Below are positions 42,041-49,131 of a DNA stretch of 64,000 bases, piece after piece. Below the pieces are notes generated by a model that saw nothing but the letters and a program-made list of their open reading frames with translations, did not search any database and was not told the DNA's origin. Source of the DNA: Paeniglutamicibacter cryotolerans (GTDB taxonomy: Bacteria > Actinomycetota > Actinomycetes > Actinomycetales > Micrococcaceae); contig NZ_JACHVS010000001.1 in the NCBI RefSeq assembly GCF_014190875.1, positions 2,728,001 to 2,792,000 of the forward strand, given 5' to 3'. Numbering within the stretch: the stretch's first letter is position 1; every line of letters starts with the position of its first letter. The translations under genes and the position numbers were made by a program.

Positions 42041-42438
42041 TCAATGGCGCGTAGGCGTACCATCTGCCGGTCCGGAGGCGTCACCGGCTGCTTCGAATCC
42101 CGCTGTGGCCAGCCGGGCGGCATCCGCCAGTGCCTCGAAGGCTGCCGCAGCTAGCTTGTTGGTGGCCGGGAATGGGCCCGAGTTGATGGTATGCCGCCCC
42201 TGAAGCGCGCGTAGCCGACCTCGTAGCAGTTGCCGACCTCGACTGCCACCCGCTCGGCCAGGGCCTGGGCGCCGGAAGTATAACCGCCGCCGCCCTCCCA
42301 GCGCTCGAGGGCTTCAACGCGTTCGGGGCTGAGCCGGGAATCGGAGTACTCCACCGGGTCGGACAGCCAGAGCACGGTTCCCGCATGGCCGCAGGACAAC
42401 CTGATCAGCAGGCGTGTCGTGATCGCTGCATCAATCAT
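42041..42438 (-). pseudogene. Frameshifted conserved hypothetical gene
   Basis: From ATG 42438 a 95-residue frame reads through RLLIRLSCGHAGTVLWLSDP and SPERVEALERWE to RFRGGIPSTRAHSRPPTS and stops at 42151. One base earlier the alternative frame continues as GRHTINSGPFPATNKLAAA and AFEALADAARLATAGFEA to a stop at 42041-42043. The second part completes the actinobacterial family pattern (PATN...AFxALADAAR), so the intact gene was about 130 residues. The switch occurs at a run of four C residues on the plus strand (42197-42200), consistent with loss of one base. Function unknown. The intact open version could instead be a truncated product. Confidence 0.65.
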
Positions 42439-42472
42439 GCATCCAGCGCATCCATGCTGCGGCGCAGCTGCT

Positions 42473-42513
42473 TAAAGGTGCGGCCCACATCCCGGGATCC
42501 GGATGCGGGCCGC
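42473..42513 (-). terminator. Terminator of the dedA gene
   Basis: On the plus strand GCGGCCCACATCCCG (42480-42494) pairs with CCGGATGCGGGCCGC (42499-42513), allowing one G-U pair and one mismatch. Read on the minus strand the stem comes 21 bases after the dedA stop and is followed by ACCTTTAAG, a short T run. Confidence 0.6.
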
Positions 42514-42533
42514 CGCATGGCTTTTGCCTGTGC

Positions 42534-43235
42534 TCAGGCCTTCTTGCTGTTCTTCGAAAGGGTCGCCTTGAGCAGCTCGATGCCGATCGGGATCAACGAG
42601 ATCAGCACGATGACGATGAAGATGAGGTCGATGTTGTCCCCGACCCACGCGAACTGGCCGAGCCAGAAGCCAAGCAGCGTCACTCCGACCCCCCAGAGCA
42701 GGGCGCCGATCAAGTTGAACACCACGAACGTGCGGTACTTCATGTGGGCGACGCCGGCGATCACCGGAACGAAGGTGCGCACGATCGGCACGAAACGGGC
42801 CAGGATCACCGCGCGGCCGCCGAAGCGCTCGAAGAACGCGTGGGCCTTGTCCACATATTCCTTGCGGAAGAAGCGCGAATCGGGCTTGTTGAAGACAGTG
42901 GGGCCGGCCTTGCGCCCGATCAGGTATCCGGTCTGGTCCCCGGCGAATGCGGCGACGAAGACGCACAGTGCGAACAGCGGCAGAGATACGTCGATGGCGC
43001 CGGTGGCCACCAGCAGTCCCGCGGTGAAGAGCATGGAGTCCCCGGGCAGGAAGAACCCGACCAGCAATCCGGTTTCGGCGAAGACGATGCCGCAGACCAG
43101 CAGGATGATCCAGGGTCCAAGGTCCGCGTTGCGCAGGAACACGTCCGGGTTCAGCCAGTCGGGCAGGAAGCTGGCCGTGGGCGGCTGAATGGCGCCAAGG
43201 GCCATGGAGGCTTGATGGATCACGTCGATAGTCAC
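42534..43235 (-). CDS. DedA family membrane protein
   Basis: DedA/VTT-domain proteins (here 233 residues) are flippase-like proteins linked to undecaprenyl-phosphate or phospholipid recycling and to pH and membrane-potential homeostasis. Features seen are GIVFAETGLLVGFFLPGDSM (about 46-65; E-T-G-L and PGDS motifs), FAGDQTGYLIGRKAGP (about 90-105), FFERFGGRAVILARFVPIVR (about 127-146) and the R-x-F-x-P motif in RTFVPVIAG. About five membrane helices. GTG 43235 (VTIDVIHQASMAL) is chosen; the frame stays open well upstream without homology. It ends with a Lys-rich tail, NSKKA. Confidence 0.88.
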   Translation of the reverse strand: MTIDVIHQASMALGAIQPPTASFLPDWLNPDVFLRNADLGPWIILLVCGIVFAETGLLVGFFLPGDSMLFTAGLLVATGAIDVSLPLFALCVFVAAFAGDQTGYLIGRKAGPTVFNKPDSRFFRKEYVDKAHAFFERFGGRAVILARFVPIVRTFVPVIAGVAHMKYRTFVVFNLIGALLWGVGVTLLGFWLGQFAWVGDNIDLIFIVIVLISLIPIGIELLKATLSKNSKKA

Positions 43236-43350
43236 GCATCTGATCTTAAGGCACGTCCGAGGGCCCTGGACGCCGGGGGAGGCTCTCGTGTCAGAACTCT
43301 CAGCACCTTGCCAGCCGCGGTGACGGGCGAAAACGGTGCGGCAGAGGGTC

Positions 43351-43415
43351 TTGACGCGGGCAGTTCCCCGACCTAGCTTAGTTACATGAGTAATGAACCA
43401 GCTAACGAGGTAACT
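43351..43415 (+). promoter_or_regulatory. Probable promoter and operator of the GntR-ABC unit
   Basis: TTGACG (43351-43356) and TAGCTT (43374-43379) are spaced by 17 bases, a reasonable actinobacterial SigA promoter. Immediately downstream AGTTAC (43380-43385) and GTAACT (43410-43415) form an inverted repeat with a 24-base spacer, and TTAG/CTAA lie nested. This position is right for autorepression by the GntR protein. In the same stretch ATG 43386 opens a 26-codon frame ending at 43466, overlapping gntR; it may be a leader peptide or chance. Confidence 0.5.
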
Positions 43416-43452
43416 GACGGATTGGCCGGCTCGTCCTCGGCAGTCAGGGGAC

Positions 43453-43839
43453 ATGCAGGTGCTTGAGGATTCAACTCCGATCTTCCAGCAGATAGCCTCC
43501 CTCATCGAAAACGACATCGTCGAGGGAATGCTCGCCGAGGAGACCCAGGCCCCCTCCAGCAACGAGTTCGCCTCCTTCTATCGGATCAATCCCGCCACGG
43601 CGGCCAAGGGCCTGAACCTGTTGGTCGACGACGGCATCCTCTACAAGCGGCGCGGCATCGGCATGTTCGTCGCACCCGGGGCCAGGGAGCGGCTGCTGGC
43701 CCGGAGGCGCGAGGAGTTCATCCTGCGCTACGTCACCCCGGCCGCCATCGAGGCGCGCAAGCTGGGCATCGGCACCGAGCAGCTCACCGCCATGTTCAAA
43801 GCCTCGGGCAGCACCACCGAATCCACCACTGGAGCGTGA
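43453..43839 (+). CDS. GntR-family transcriptional regulator (YtrA type)
   Basis: This 128-residue protein has a winged-helix domain (about residues 6-75), with PIFQQIASLIENDIVEG (about 9-25), EFASFYRINPATAAKGLNLL (about 38-57) as the recognition helix region, and GILYKRRGIGMFVAPGA as the wing. Only a short C-terminal tail follows, as in the YtrA subfamily, which regulates ABC transporters encoded with it. It precedes the ATPase by four bases. It probably represses its own operon; the effector is unknown. Confidence 0.88.
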   Translation: MQVLEDSTPIFQQIASLIENDIVEGMLAEETQAPSSNEFASFYRINPATAAKGLNLLVDDGILYKRRGIGMFVAPGARERLLARRREEFILRYVTPAAIEARKLGIGTEQLTAMFKASGSTTESTTGA

Positions 43840-43843
43840 GTCA

Positions 43844-44767
43844 ATGAAGAAGAGCCAGTCACCGGCCATCGAACTTCGCGGCGTCACCAAGGCCTACCGT
43901 GGGCTCAAGGCACTGGACGACGTCGATCTGGTCCTGGAGGGGAACCGCATCTATGGGCTGCTGGGCCGCAACGGCGCCGGCAAGACGACACTGATGGGCA
44001 TCCTCGCCGGCCAGGGTTATGCCAGCTCCGGAAAGGTGCGGGTCAACGGGGCCGACCCTTTCGAAAACGACGGGGTTCTTTCGCGCATCTGCTTCATCAG
44101 GGAATCGCAGAAATACCCGGACGACTTCAATGCCGGCCAGGCGTTCAGGGCCGCGGCGCTCTTCTTCACCCACTGGGACACGGAGCTTGCTGCACGGTTG
44201 GCGAAGGACTTCGCGCTGCCGCTGAAACGGCGGATCAAGAAGCTCTCGCGCGGCCAGCTCTCGGCCGTCGGGGTGATCATTGGCCTGGCCTCCCGGGCAG
44301 AGATCACGTTCTTCGACGAACCCTACCTGGGCCTGGACGCCGTGGCGCGGCAGCTGTTCTACGACCACTTGGTCGCAGACTTCGCCCTGCACCCGCGCAC
44401 CATAGTGCTCTCCTCACACCTGATCGACGAGGTCGCCAACCTGCTGGAGCACATCATCCTCATCGACAAGGGGCGCATCGTGCTCGATGCCGAGGCCGAT
44501 GAGATCCGCGGTTCGGCCGTCACCGTCACCGGCGCCGGGGCCAAGGTCGACCCGTTCATAGCCGGGCGCCGGGTGTTGCATCGCGACGCGCTCGGGTCCC
44601 TGGCCTCGGCGACCATCGAGGCGCGGCTCGACGCGGCAGAGCGGGCCCGGGCCGCAGTGCTGGGCCTGGAAATCTCCCCGGTCTCGCTGCAGCAGCTGGT
44701 GGTGCGCACGGCGCTCGCGGCCGGGAACAGGACTGAATCCGATCCGGAAATGGAGATGCTCAAATGA
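43844..44767 (+). CDS. ABC transporter ATP-binding protein (YtrB-like)
   Basis: This 307-residue ATPase has Walker A LLGRNGAGKTTL (about 38-49), the signature variant LSRGQLSAVG (about 137), Walker B EITFFDEPYLGLD (about 153-165) and the switch His in VLSSHLIDE. A longer C-terminal domain of about 90 residues follows. The end overlaps the next membrane gene (ATGA, four bases), so both are coupled. With the GntR gene it forms a YtrA-B-like unit, often induced by cell-wall antibiotics in other Gram-positives. Confidence 0.88.
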   Translation: MKKSQSPAIELRGVTKAYRGLKALDDVDLVLEGNRIYGLLGRNGAGKTTLMGILAGQGYASSGKVRVNGADPFENDGVLSRICFIRESQKYPDDFNAGQAFRAAALFFTHWDTELAARLAKDFALPLKRRIKKLSRGQLSAVGVIIGLASRAEITFFDEPYLGLDAVARQLFYDHLVADFALHPRTIVLSSHLIDEVANLLEHIILIDKGRIVLDAEADEIRGSAVTVTGAGAKVDPFIAGRRVLHRDALGSLASATIEARLDAAERARAAVLGLEISPVSLQQLVVRTALAAGNRTESDPEMEMLK

Positions 44768-45453
44768 ACCGCGCAGTGAATGTCGCCCGCATGCAGTTGA
44801 TCAATAAATGGACCTTCCTGGGCATCCCGGGCCTGATCCTGGCCTCCAGCACCCTGCTGACCTTCGCCATCTGGGCGGTGATCCCGGACGAGGTGGGAAC
44901 GAAGTACTCCGGTGCCGGCCAGGCGGTGATGTGGTACTTCCTGGCCCTGGGCATCCAGGCGCTGACCCTGACCTTTCCGTTCTCCCAGGCCATGAGCGTG
45001 AGCCGCAAGTCGTTCTACGCCGGCACGCTGGGGTTGTTCTCCGTCGTCGCGCTCGGCGTGGCGGTGCTCTACTACGTGCTGGGGCGCATCGAACAGGCTA
45101 CCCACGGCTGGGGGATGAACGGGCAGTTGTTCGCGCTTTCCTGGGTGGCCGATGCCCCGGCCTGGGTGCAGATCCTGTTCTACTTCGTGGCGATGGTGCT
45201 GTTGTTCATGGTCGGCTTCTGGGTCGCCACCGTCTACATGCGCTGGAAGACCACCGGAATGCTGGTGGCCGGACTCGGGTCCGCCGTGCTGCTGGTCGGG
45301 GCCATCGCGCTGGCCTCGTTCAACGGCTGGTGGCTGGCGATCGGCAGCTGGCTGGGAGCGCAGACGCCGCTGAGCACTGCGGGATGGGCGGGACTGCTCG
45401 CGGTGGTGCTGGCCGCGGGGTCCTATCTGACCCTGCGCCGCGCCATCGCCTGA
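44764..45453 (+). CDS. ABC transporter membrane protein
   Basis: This 229-residue protein has six hydrophobic segments (about 18-38, 54-76, 84-108, 131-155, 160-183 and 200-222). It starts inside the ATPase stop codon and ends the three-gene unit, so it is taken as the membrane partner of the ATPase. It is too divergent to name a substrate. Together with the GntR-type regulator, cell-envelope stress export is an inference only. Confidence 0.75.
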   Translation: MNRAVNVARMQLINKWTFLGIPGLILASSTLLTFAIWAVIPDEVGTKYSGAGQAVMWYFLALGIQALTLTFPFSQAMSVSRKSFYAGTLGLFSVVALGVAVLYYVLGRIEQATHGWGMNGQLFALSWVADAPAWVQILFYFVAMVLLFMVGFWVATVYMRWKTTGMLVAGLGSAVLLVGAIALASFNGWWLAIGSWLGAQTPLSTAGWAGLLAVVLAAGSYLTLRRAIA

Positions 45454-45553
45454 GTTCCGGTTTGCCCTCGCGCCGGGCCAAACAGCGCCCGGGGCGGCGT
45501 GGCACGCGCCACCATTTGCCCAGGGTGTCGGCTGCTGCCGGTATGGTTACCAG

Positions 45554-46573
45554 GTGGCTTTGGACTTTACGGCAATAGATTTCGAGACGGCTAACGGCTT
45601 CAGGGGCTCCGCCTGCAGCGTGGGACTGAGCCGGGTCCGCGGCGGGCGAATCGTCGAGGAGACGACCTGGCTGATGCGCCCGCCGGAGGGTTTCGACCAT
45701 TTCGATCCGCGCAATGTGCAGATCCACCGGATCACCCCCGAAATGGTCGCTCACCGCCCGCGCTTTGGCGAACTCTTTACCGAGATGGCGGGCTTCATCG
45801 GCACCGACGTGCTCGTGGCCCACAACGCCGCGTTCGACCTCGGCGTGATCCGCTCCGCACTGGAAGTCTCCGAACTCTCCGGCCCCGCCTACGACTTCGC
45901 CTGCACGGTGAAGCTGGCGCGGCGCAGCTACGAGTTGGACTCCTACTCGCTGCCGTTCGTCGCCGAGGCGGCCGGCGCCCCGATGACCAACCACCATGAT
46001 GCCGGCGCCGATGCCAGCGCCTGCGCCTCGATCATGATCGACATCTCACGCAAATGTGCCGTGCGGTCGGTGTCGCTGGCTGCCGAGTCGCTGCAGGTCG
46101 CCATGGGCCATGCGGCAGCCTATTCGATTGGGGACCCGCTCTCCAAAGCCACCGTCGACGCTCAGGGTTGGGCCCGCTCCGGCCACCAGATGCCGCTGCA
46201 GCCGGAGTGGGCGCTCTGGCCTCAGGAGGGCGAGAATCCGGTGCCGAACCCCGACGCGGACCCGGCAAACCCGCTCTTTGGAGAGACCGTGGTCTTTACC
46301 GGCAACCTCGGCATCAACCGCCAGGACGCGAAGGACCGCGCGGCGCAGATGGGCGCGCAGACGGCTAGCCGGGTCACCCGGGCCACCACTGTCCTGGTCG
46401 CCGGAGACGGATTCGTCCCGGCGGACCTGCGCAACGGACGGTTAACCGGCAAGGCGAAGAAGGTCATCAGGATGCGCGAGGCCGGGCTCCCCGTCTCGGT
46501 GCTCTCCGAAGGCGAATTCCTGCAGATGGTCGGTGGCGCCTGGCCCGGGACCGGCCGGCCCGCGGCTTCGTAG
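45554..46573 (+). CDS. DnaQ-like 3'-5' exonuclease with BRCT domain
   Basis: This 339-residue protein joins an exonuclease domain to a BRCT domain. ExoI motif FTAIDFETANG has the first D-x-E (about 5-15), ExoII is VLVAHNAAFDLGVI (about 83-96), and ExoIII NHHDAGADASACA contains the H-x4-D (about 140-152). The BRCT region (about 238-325) begins FGETVVFTGNLGINRQDAK and ends with a charged MREAGLPVSVLSEGEFLQM. Such fusions occur in actinobacteria, probably in DNA repair or proofreading. Start GTG 45554 fits MALDFTAIDFE. Confidence 0.88.
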   Translation: MALDFTAIDFETANGFRGSACSVGLSRVRGGRIVEETTWLMRPPEGFDHFDPRNVQIHRITPEMVAHRPRFGELFTEMAGFIGTDVLVAHNAAFDLGVIRSALEVSELSGPAYDFACTVKLARRSYELDSYSLPFVAEAAGAPMTNHHDAGADASACASIMIDISRKCAVRSVSLAAESLQVAMGHAAAYSIGDPLSKATVDAQGWARSGHQMPLQPEWALWPQEGENPVPNPDADPANPLFGETVVFTGNLGINRQDAKDRAAQMGAQTASRVTRATTVLVAGDGFVPADLRNGRLTGKAKKVIRMREAGLPVSVLSEGEFLQMVGGAWPGTGRPAAS

Positions 46574-46613
46574 CAGCCCGCATCGGGCATCGTAGAGCCC
46601 CTCGATGGCTGCT
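46572..46613. terminator. Hairpin between the exonuclease gene and the gbcB-like gene
   Basis: AGCAGC (46572-46577) pairs with GCTGCT (46608-46613), CATCG (46581-46585) with CGATG (46603-46607), and GGC (46586-46588) with GCC around a short loop. It lies between convergent genes, so it may end transcription from both sides. No T run is present. Confidence 0.5.
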
Positions 46614-46652
46614 GGCTCCGGGCCTTCGTCCGCCCCGGCGGTGCCCTTGAGT

Positions 46653-47777
46653 TCAGGCGTCGATGACCAGATCCTCCAGCGGCTTTGAGCAGCAGATCAG
46701 GATCTTGCCAGCCGCGATTTCCTGGGGCCGGATGCCTCCGGCGTGGTTCATGTCCACGCTCCCGCTGAGCATCGGGCTCTTGCAGGTCCCGCACATCCCC
46801 AACGTGCAGGACGACGGCAATGCGAGACCCGCCGCCAGTGCGGCGTCAAGCACGAAAGAGCCGGCCGGACAGTCGATGGTGCGACCGCTGCGCTCGAACC
46901 GGACGCTGAAGGTGCCGGTGGCCGGGTCCCTGGACGGTGCCGCCGGGCCGCCTGCGGGTTCCGCTGCCGGCAGGGTTCCGAGGGCAAAGCTTTCCTCGTG
47001 TCGGCGGGCCGGATCGCAGCCGGCGTCATCGAGCATCGTCCGCACCGCCGCCAGGTAGCCGGCCGGTCCGCAGGCGTAGACCTCGCGATCCGCCAGGTCG
47101 GGAACCAGCCCGCGCAGCAGGGAGGCATCCAGCCGCCCGTGCCCGGTGCCCCCGGTGCTGCACAGCACTTCCACGCGGATGCCGCTTGCTGCCGGTATGC
47201 CCAGCAGCTCCTGGCCGAAGATCAGCTCCGCCGGTGCATGCACGCTATTGAGCAGCACCACGTCGGGCAGCGTGCTCGCCGCGGCGGCCAGCAGGGTCCG
47301 GGTGATGCCCATCAGCGGGGTGATGCCGGAGCCCGCCGCCAGGAACAGGTATTTCGGTGCCGGGGCCCCCGCAGCGTTGCCGAGCCCCTCCGGGGTGAAG
47401 GAACCCAACGGGCCATGGACCTGCACCAGGGAGCCCGGGAGTATCGATTCGTGCAGCCAGGCCGAGACCGGTCCGCCGGGAAGCCGCTTGACGGTGAGCT
47501 CCACGACGGCGGCGTGGGCGGAGCCGGAACTGATCGAGTAGCAGCGCGACGCATCGGCCCCGGGCAGCCCGGTAGACAGCGTCAGGTACTGTCCCGGTGC
47601 CCAGGCGAATCCGTCCCCGGCAGCCGGTTCGAACGTGTACGTCTTCACCTCTGCGGTCTCGGCGCGCACTCCAGTGCAGCGCAGCACGTGGTCTGCCGGG
47701 TCATCGGGTCCGAAGGGTGCAGGGGCGCAGATGGCCGGCACCGGCATGGCCTCCGCTGCCTGCAACGCGACGGACAT
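46653..47777 (-). CDS. gbcB: Rieske-oxygenase reductase component (glycine betaine monooxygenase-like)
   Basis: This 374-residue flavoprotein passes electrons from NAD(P)H to the Rieske oxygenase encoded upstream. Domains in order: FAD-binding barrel with RCYSISS (about 81), NAD-binding FLAAGSGITPLMGITRTLL (about 147) and ACGPAGYL (about 238), and a C-terminal plant-type [2Fe-2S] domain with CTLGMCGTC (about 324-332) and the fourth Cys in ILICCSKP. Its start overlaps the gbcA-like stop by one base (TGATG), so they are coupled. Identity as betaine or stachydrine oxygenase reductase is inferred. Confidence 0.85.
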   Translation of the reverse strand: MSVALQAAEAMPVPAICAPAPFGPDDPADHVLRCTGVRAETAEVKTYTFEPAAGDGFAWAPGQYLTLSTGLPGADASRCYSISSGSAHAAVVELTVKRLPGGPVSAWLHESILPGSLVQVHGPLGSFTPEGLGNAAGAPAPKYLFLAAGSGITPLMGITRTLLAAAASTLPDVVLLNSVHAPAELIFGQELLGIPAASGIRVEVLCSTGGTGHGRLDASLLRGLVPDLADREVYACGPAGYLAAVRTMLDDAGCDPARRHEESFALGTLPAAEPAGGPAAPSRDPATGTFSVRFERSGRTIDCPAGSFVLDAALAAGLALPSSCTLGMCGTCKSPMLSGSVDMNHAGGIRPQEIAAGKILICCSKPLEDLVIDA

Positions 47778-49075
47778 CAGATCACCCCGGGATCGGCTGC
47801 AATGCCGGCGCGCAGCCGGTTGGCATACCAGGAGCAGAACGCCTCTACCTGGTACTCATTGGGTGCATACGGGCCCGGCTCGTAGGCCGGGCTGGAAACA
47901 CCGAGCTGGGCGCGTTCCACGAAGGTGCCGTCCTGCTTGTTGGTCTGGTGCCAGACCCGCTTCAGCTCCTCCAGGTCGTAGTCCTGCCCCTCGACCGCGT
48001 CCTCGTGGACCAGCCAAGTGGTCCGCACCAGCGTCCGGTCGGCCGCCAGCGGGATCACCGAGAACGTCACTGCGTGGTCGGAGAGGACGTGGAACCAGGC
48101 ATTGGGTTGCAGGTGCATCGACAACCGGCCCAGCTTGGGTTCGGTGAAATCGCCCAGCAGCCGGCGCGAGACGGCCGAGCCATCGGGGGTAAATGATTCA
48201 CCGGCGCCATCGAGCGGTTCACGTTGGATCCGGTAAGCAGTCAGCGGCTGAACCAGGTCCTCGAACTCCTCGAACGGAAGTCCGTGCTCGGCGCAGGCAC
48301 GGTGCAGGTCGGCCTCGGCGCGCAGATAGCGTTCGTGTGCCGGGAGCAGCCGGGCGGGCAGCTGCGCGGGATCGTATCCATAGGTCGGGAACAGCGAGCA
48401 GGAGAGCTCCGGATGGCCGTCGCAGTGGTAGCACTCACGGTTGTTCTCCATCACCAGCTTCCAGTTGCCCGCCTCGATCAGGTCCTCCTGCGCGGCGACC
48501 TTCGTGCGTGTCAGTGCGTGCGGTTCGAGGTACGGGGTGATGCGGGTGGCCATGTCGTCGAAGTCAGCCGGTGGCTCGTCGGCCAGGCAGATGAACAGCA
48601 GCCCGGCCACCGAGCGCACAGCCACTTTGCGCAGGCCCAGCGGGGAGCGGTCGAAGTCTGCCGGCTGCGAGTCGGCGTGGAGCAGCGAACCATCGGTGGA
48701 GTAGGTCCAGTGGTGGTAGCCGCAGACCAGGTTGCCGACCGATCCGCAGGCATCGTTCAGGATGCGGGCACCGCGGTGCCGGCAGACGTTGTGCAGCGCG
48801 GAGACCCGCTCGTCGTCATCGCGGACCAGGATCACCGAATACGGGCCGATCTCGAGGGTGACATAGTCGCCGGGCTCCGGGATTTCGGCGTCTGTCGCGG
48901 CAAAGAGCCAGTGCTTGGCGAACACCTCGACGATGTCCAGGTCGAAGACCTCGGGCGAGGTGTAGAACGGGGCCTGAAGGCTCCTGCCCGCGACCCGGTC
49001 GACGATGAGCCCGGCCAGCTCGGGGGATAGCGGCTTGCGTGGTGCGCGGCGGGTACGCGACGGGGTGGTGGTCAT
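47777..49075 (-). CDS. gbcA: Rieske [2Fe-2S] oxygenase, glycine betaine or proline betaine demethylase type
   Basis: This 432-residue ring-hydroxylating-type oxygenase removes a methyl group from a quaternary amine. The Rieske motif CRHRGA...CGYHHW (Cys-x-His and Cys-x2-His) is near residues 95-115, and the mononuclear iron ligands lie in ENNRECYHCDGHPEL (about 215-229), which is typical of betaine demethylases. The second ATG (49075) is preferred because GAAGG lies 9 bases before it, while the first ATG at 49084 directly abuts it. It lies between the dgcA-like gene and its reductase. Substrate could be glycine betaine, stachydrine, choline or carnitine. Confidence 0.85.
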   Translation of the reverse strand: MTTTPSRTRRAPRKPLSPELAGLIVDRVAGRSLQAPFYTSPEVFDLDIVEVFAKHWLFAATDAEIPEPGDYVTLEIGPYSVILVRDDDERVSALHNVCRHRGARILNDACGSVGNLVCGYHHWTYSTDGSLLHADSQPADFDRSPLGLRKVAVRSVAGLLFICLADEPPADFDDMATRITPYLEPHALTRTKVAAQEDLIEAGNWKLVMENNRECYHCDGHPELSCSLFPTYGYDPAQLPARLLPAHERYLRAEADLHRACAEHGLPFEEFEDLVQPLTAYRIQREPLDGAGESFTPDGSAVSRRLLGDFTEPKLGRLSMHLQPNAWFHVLSDHAVTFSVIPLAADRTLVRTTWLVHEDAVEGQDYDLEELKRVWHQTNKQDGTFVERAQLGVSSPAYEPGPYAPNEYQVEAFCSWYANRLRAGIAADPGVI

Positions 49076-49131
49076 GGTGTTCATCCTTCGGCTGGGGTCA
49101 CGGGTGGGGCTGGCGAGCGGTGCGTTCGGGG

